This document shows, one piece after another, positions 5,725 to 8,636 of a stretch of DNA of 8,636 nucleotides. The DNA comes from an uncultured Porticoccus sp. (GTDB taxonomy: Bacteria > Pseudomonadota > Gammaproteobacteria > Pseudomonadales > Porticoccaceae): positions 1 to 8,636 of the forward strand of contig CATLZI010000082.1 in NCBI GenBank assembly GCA_950063125.1, read 5' to 3'. Position 1 is the stretch's first letter, and every line of letters starts with the position of its first letter. Below the pieces are notes generated by a model, which searched no databases, had not been told where the DNA came from, and was given only the letters and a program-made list of their open reading frames with translations. A program made the translations under genes and the position numbers.

Positions 5725-6795
5725 CTAAAATACTAAGTCAATTGCTGCGGCGACTACTTCAATTTTGGTTTCTTGCGGAGGAAGGCACATCCCGCTCATA
5801 GGATCACATGGAGTTGCTTCAGTTGTAGATTCTGAGTACTCCAATTTAAACGCTGTACCGGGCAAATAGTCCCAGCGTATCCCTATTGTGTGAGTTTCTA
5901 CTTCTGCGAGAAAGAAAGCGGCTCTATCTTGCTCAGAATAAGTATAATGGGGTGTAAAATTGCCTATAGTGTATCCCACCGAAGCATACCCAAATTTATC
6001 CTCTAAGCCGGTGTCATCATCTTCAAGATTTCCGTATTCACTTCTAAACTTGAAATTTTCATAGTCTGCGATCACGGCATATGCCGAATAAATTAATTTA
6101 GTATCTACGCCCAATCCTTCAATTGCTGAATCCATCGTGTTATACACAGCACGTAACTTTATCCAATCGTAAGCTAGCATAAAGTTAATACCTATCATGT
6201 CAGTCAGCTCACCGGGTGATCCCAGGAACTCGATTTGCTCCTCCCCCGTCCAAATCTGTGTGGATAATTCAAAGTCACCTAGATAGCGAAAATCATTCAG
6301 AGAAACGCCCGTCGTCGTTGAATATGGTGCAACGTACATGTCTGTCGGTGCTCTTAACCAATAGTAGGCATAGGATGTATCTAAAAAGTCGGAATAATAA
6401 AACAGTGGTGCGCGGAATCGTCCAAAGTTGATCTTTGTATTGTCAGTTACAGCAAGCGTAGCATATGCCCATTCAAAGGAAGTATCGAAGCTTTTCTCAT
6501 TTGACCCTTTTGCTACCGCTTGTACCGTTGCTGAAACCGATTCGTTTACTTGGGCGAAAGCCTGTATGGCCATTGTACTTTCCGGCAGGAAGCGCAATGT
6601 ATTATCGTATGCACCGCCGGTGGCGTTATCAACAACATACTCTGCATCATCGCTTCCCAATGTTTGTCCGGCAGCAACCGACGCAAAACCACTCCATGTA
6701 ATATCAGCAGCATAGGATAGTCCCGGTGTCATGAAGCAACTAGCCAACATTAACCTGCTGGTTACTTGCGCAATAGTAAATTTCGTTCTAGGCAT
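5725..6795 (-). CDS. Outer-membrane porin
   Basis: 356 residues. Signal peptide about 1-30 (...MTPGLSYA|ADITW), then a beta-barrel opening WSGFASVAAGQTLG, a typical first strand of 16-stranded general porins. The segment INFGRFRAPLFYYSDFLDTSYAYYWLRAP (about 122-150) is characteristic of a porin family common in marine gammaproteobacteria. The later strands alternate aromatic and small residues, and the chain ends AAIDLVF with terminal Phe. A short Cys-rich loop near the C-terminus (two Cys six residues apart, 5785-5808) may form a disulfide. ATG 6795-6793 has GGAG 8 bases upstream. It is translated just before the mini binding protein, suggesting that the pore admits the ligand the protein binds. 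I could not define a promoter; the upstream 50 bases merge with the chemoreceptor remnant. Base composition is more AT-rich than the AraC gene and the left operon. Confidence 0.85.
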   Translation of the reverse strand: MPRTKFTIAQVTSRLMLASCFMTPGLSYAADITWSGFASVAAGQTLGSDDAEYVVDNATGGAYDNTLRFLPESTMAIQAFAQVNESVSATVQAVAKGSNEKSFDTSFEWAYATLAVTDNTKINFGRFRAPLFYYSDFLDTSYAYYWLRAPTDMYVAPYSTTTGVSLNDFRYLGDFELSTQIWTGEEQIEFLGSPGELTDMIGINFMLAYDWIKLRAVYNTMDSAIEGLGVDTKLIYSAYAVIADYENFKFRSEYGNLEDDDTGLEDKFGYASVGYTIGNFTPHYTYSEQDRAAFFLAEVETHTIGIRWDYLPGTAFKLEYSESTTEATPCDPMSGMCLPPQETKIEVVAAAIDLVF

Positions 6796-6837
6796 ATATA
6801 TATCTCCATTTTTTTGCTAAAAATTAGCTTACTCTTA

Positions 6838-7453
6838 CTACCACACAGACAATGTCTCTTAGACTGCTAGTGCTGCAACGCCAGATTGAGCCCTATCAGT
6901 CCCTTATGCCATTACATCTACTGCATCTTTCAAAGCTGTAATCAGGTTGTTAATTGTGTCGTGGATTTCCTACGTATAGTCTTGTTTTTTGATGCAAAAG
7001 AACGAACCTCGTATGCCACGACGGCAAACCCATGGCCTTGCTCTCCTGTCCTAGCTGTCTCATTTGGCAGTATGTATGTAGCGCTAGTAGGTTAGTCTGG
7101 TTAGCGTTCCCTTTGATTACTTCGATCACTATTTAGATTGAGCAACATTGAATGACCAATTAAGTAAGAAATAAGAAGAATGCGTGTGAAAGTAGAGATA
7201 CCAATTGTCATACCGTAAATAGCCACTTGCTCGCTTCTGGACTCTGCTTCGACAATGAACTTGCCAAAATTACGTTGACTGGTGTCGCGAAACTTTAGTA
7301 GATTCATTGATGCGTTTAGTTTACTTGTCATCAGTTTGGAACCGGATGCTAACGCAGTGAAGTCAATGGAAAACAAATAATGAAGCCAGCAGTGGCTACA
7401 TTGGTAATTAAATAGATTCTAGTTTGAATCGATAAGCGTCTGAACCAATTCAC
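6838..7453 (-). pseudogene. Decayed methyl-accepting chemotaxis protein (MCP)
   Basis: No single frame is long, but joined minus-strand fragments spell a chemoreceptor. GTG 7453 (AAGG 9 bases upstream) starts MNWFRRLSIQTRIYLITNV plus a hydrophobic TM1, stopping at 7349. After a frame change, 7376-7101 gives a short periplasmic part (LMTSKLNASMNLLKF...VEAESRSEQ) and TM2 (IYGMTIGISTFTRILLISYLIG). Another frame then gives VIEVIKGNANQTNLLAL (from 7129), the next GEQGHGFAVVAYEVRSFA (about 7050-7000), and the next EIHDTINNLITALKDAVDVMA (to 6907), a TAA, then GTDRAQSGVAALAV, a TAA and ETLSV. These match the conserved MCP tip [31 protein letters not shown] and the following helix. TM2 runs almost directly into the tip, so HAMP and the first methylation helix are deleted, and the C-terminal helix is truncated. 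At least four frame changes and several stops make a functional product impossible. Same strand and upstream of the porin. Confidence 0.85.
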
Positions 7454-7617
7454 TTTTCCACACCTTCATGCTTCTATTGTTTAGAGTGTAGACCAATTTT
7501 TGGTTGGTTGTAGGAACAATATGAGTGAATGCGCTAGGCAACATATATTGCGTTATGCTGGGAGGGATTGGTGATAGCAAGAACTCGTAGGCCATCCCAT
7601 GTGCTCTACCATCAGCG

Positions 7618-8636
7618 TCATGACCGTGGTGCGGTGTCCGAGGAATTGCCGTGTTGCCTGTACTGAGTGGGCGACAGACCAAACCAGCGCTTGAAGGCGC
7701 GCCTAAAACTCGCGTTGTCGTGATAATTCAAGAGAGAAGCGATAGATTCGACGGATAATTGACTTCCACTCAAATAGTCCGCTGCTTGCCGTGACAGAAT
7801 CTCGTCGCGAATTTGTCGAAAACTGCTGTCTTCTTGTTTTAGTTTGCGCGCCAGGGTGCGTTTGCTCATAAATAGGGCCGCCGCCGCCTCTTCTTCACTA
7901 AGCGTTCCAGGTGGTCGGGACAACATCATCTTCTTGAGCCGGGTCTGGTAGCTTGGCTCCTGGGTCTGAAGTTCCGCAAGCATCGACTCACACTGCCGCA
8001 ATGCTAGGCGATAGTTTTCGTTGTTGGCGGAGGCGTTGGGTTCCCTGCACAGAACCATCGGTAATCTAAGCATAAGTTGATCGCAACCAAAGCGAACCCG
8101 CCCGGACATACATTCGGAATAGGTCGCATGGTACTGAGGGGGCGGGTAGGAAAAGCCGATTTCAGCCTCGTACAGGGGGCGGCCTACAATGAATTCGCCA
8201 AACGCTAGCAGCGTCATAATGATAGTCTCTGCCACGCAGCGTTGGAGGTCGTCGTCCAGCTGCATCAGGAAAGCCAGTCTGCATTCCAAGTGATCTTCAA
8301 TCTGCTGCAAATGCAGCTGAATAACGCTGACGCGCGTAGGCAAGAAGGTGTGTATCGCCTGGAGCGCACTGAGCAAGTCTGGGCTGCTGGAGGCGGCGAA
8401 CCCCATCGCACCGTGAGTAGCTGGCGTCAGGCGCTTGCCCACCCGTAAACCGAATTCTGGCTGGCCGGACAGCGCCAATGCGTTGCGCAGAATCTGTATC
8501 TGCTGGCCTGGCGTAAGAAGGCTGTCCTCACTCAGGAACTGCTGGATGGGGAGGCCGGTGCCATGCAGTAATCTGGGCAATTGGTTGAAGGTCAGATCTA
8601 GCTCGCGGGCAATAAGTCGTGAATAGTTTGACGGAA
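7618..8636 (-). CDS. AraC-family transcriptional regulator with Arabinose_bd-type N-domain, 5' end cut by window edge
   Basis: The frame is open to the right edge, giving 338 visible residues; family members are about 330-345, so only the first few codons are missing. The visible start reads PSNYSRLIARELDLTFNQLP, and the TTG at 8580 is internal, not the start. The N-terminal 200 or so residues fit the Arabinose_bd domain (PF12625) of OruR/VqsM-like regulators (QILRNALALSGQPEFGLRVGKRL, HGAMGFAASSSPDLLSALQ, RVRFGCDQLMLRLP). The C-terminal domain has both AraC helix-turn-helices: TLSEEEAAAALFMSKRTLARKL and LSVESIASLLNYHDNASFRRAF, then KRWFGLSPTQYR. It is expected to bind DNA in response to a small ligand and often acts on adjacent genes. 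It is on the same strand as the MCP remnant, 164 bp upstream of it, but its target is more likely beyond the right edge (inference). No terminator was seen after its TGA. Confidence 0.9.
   Translation of the reverse strand, partial: PSNYSRLIARELDLTFNQLPRLLHGTGLPIQQFLSEDSLLTPGQQIQILRNALALSGQPEFGLRVGKRLTPATHGAMGFAASSSPDLLSALQAIHTFLPTRVSVIQLHLQQIEDHLECRLAFLMQLDDDLQRCVAETIIMTLLAFGEFIVGRPLYEAEIGFSYPPPQYHATYSECMSGRVRFGCDQLMLRLPMVLCREPNASANNENYRLALRQCESMLAELQTQEPSYQTRLKKMMLSRPPGTLSEEEAAAALFMSKRTLARKLKQEDSSFRQIRDEILSRQAADYLSGSQLSVESIASLLNYHDNASFRRAFKRWFGLSPTQYRQHGNSSDTAPRS

Noticed and set aside
6816..6828. Inverted repeat GCTAA-AAA-TTAGC upstream of the porin start, as an operator
   Set aside because: Only 5-bp arms in AT-rich sequence and no promoter hexamers to anchor it. 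It does not resemble a Pho box.
7101..7376. 91-codon minus-strand ORF as an independent membrane-protein gene
   Set aside because: It starts only at TTG with no ribosome binding site, and it is the periplasmic/TM2 fragment of the chemoreceptor pseudogene.
7492..7504. Small hairpin ACCAA-TTT-TTGGT after the AraC gene, as a terminator
   Set aside because: The stem is only 5 bp, GC-poor and without a T-tract on the transcribed side.
7500..7509. TTGGTTGGTT shared with the operator region at 2842-2855, as a common regulator site
   Set aside because: This copy lacks the palindromic AACCAA half, and a 10-base low-complexity match is weak. I see no promoter around it.
7419..7682. 87-codon minus-strand ORF overlapping the AraC 3' end
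   Set aside because: No ribosome binding site or recognisable motif. Its first part is a shadow of the AraC gene and its end overlaps the MCP start in another frame.

Overview
The window looks like chromosomal DNA from a Gram-negative bacterium, most likely a marine or environmental gammaproteobacterium. It encodes two outer-membrane beta-barrels with signal peptides and C-terminal phenylalanine, a Lol-type lipoprotein, a 7TMR-DISM diguanylate cyclase, an AraC/Arabinose_bd regulator and a chemoreceptor remnant. GC content is mid-range. The stretch from about 4.9 to 7.45 kb reads visibly more AT-rich than the left end and the AraC gene. No species can be named from this alone.

Layout. (1) 1-2861, minus strand: a two-gene unit made of an OmpP1/FadL-like outer-membrane channel (2779 to 1388) followed by a lipoprotein with SbsA-type Ig-like folds (1340 to beyond the left edge). 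A promoter with a perfect 12-bp palindrome in its spacer precedes it, and a hairpin sits across the stop codon between the two genes. (2) 3088-4893, plus strand, divergent: a membrane diguanylate cyclase (signal peptide, 7TMR-DISMED2, 7TM, coiled coil, GGDEF) whose inhibitory I-site has lost its arginine. (3) 5024-5232: a previously unannotated 209-bp MITE-like element, with 33-bp imperfect terminal inverted repeats flanked by a 6-bp direct repeat. Its central stem is a strong bidirectional terminator between convergent genes. (4) 5280-6795, minus strand: a porin followed 13 bp later by a small stand-alone PstS-like periplasmic binding protein. (5) 6838-7453, minus strand: a decayed methyl-accepting chemotaxis protein, recognised by joining fragments in different frames; its HAMP and methylation helices are gone. 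(6) 7618-8636, minus strand: an AraC-family regulator whose first codons lie beyond the right edge.

Working together: the FadL-like channel plus lipoprotein suggests surface handling of a hydrophobic substrate. The former set of chemoreceptor, porin and mini binding protein suggests uptake or sensing of a small solute, with the receptor now lost. The cyclase would couple a periplasmic signal to c-di-GMP. These functional links are inferred from gene order, not shown by the sequence. The items most worth following up are the MITE-like element that doubles as a terminator, the hidden chemoreceptor pseudogene, and the operator-in-promoter of the channel-lipoprotein unit.
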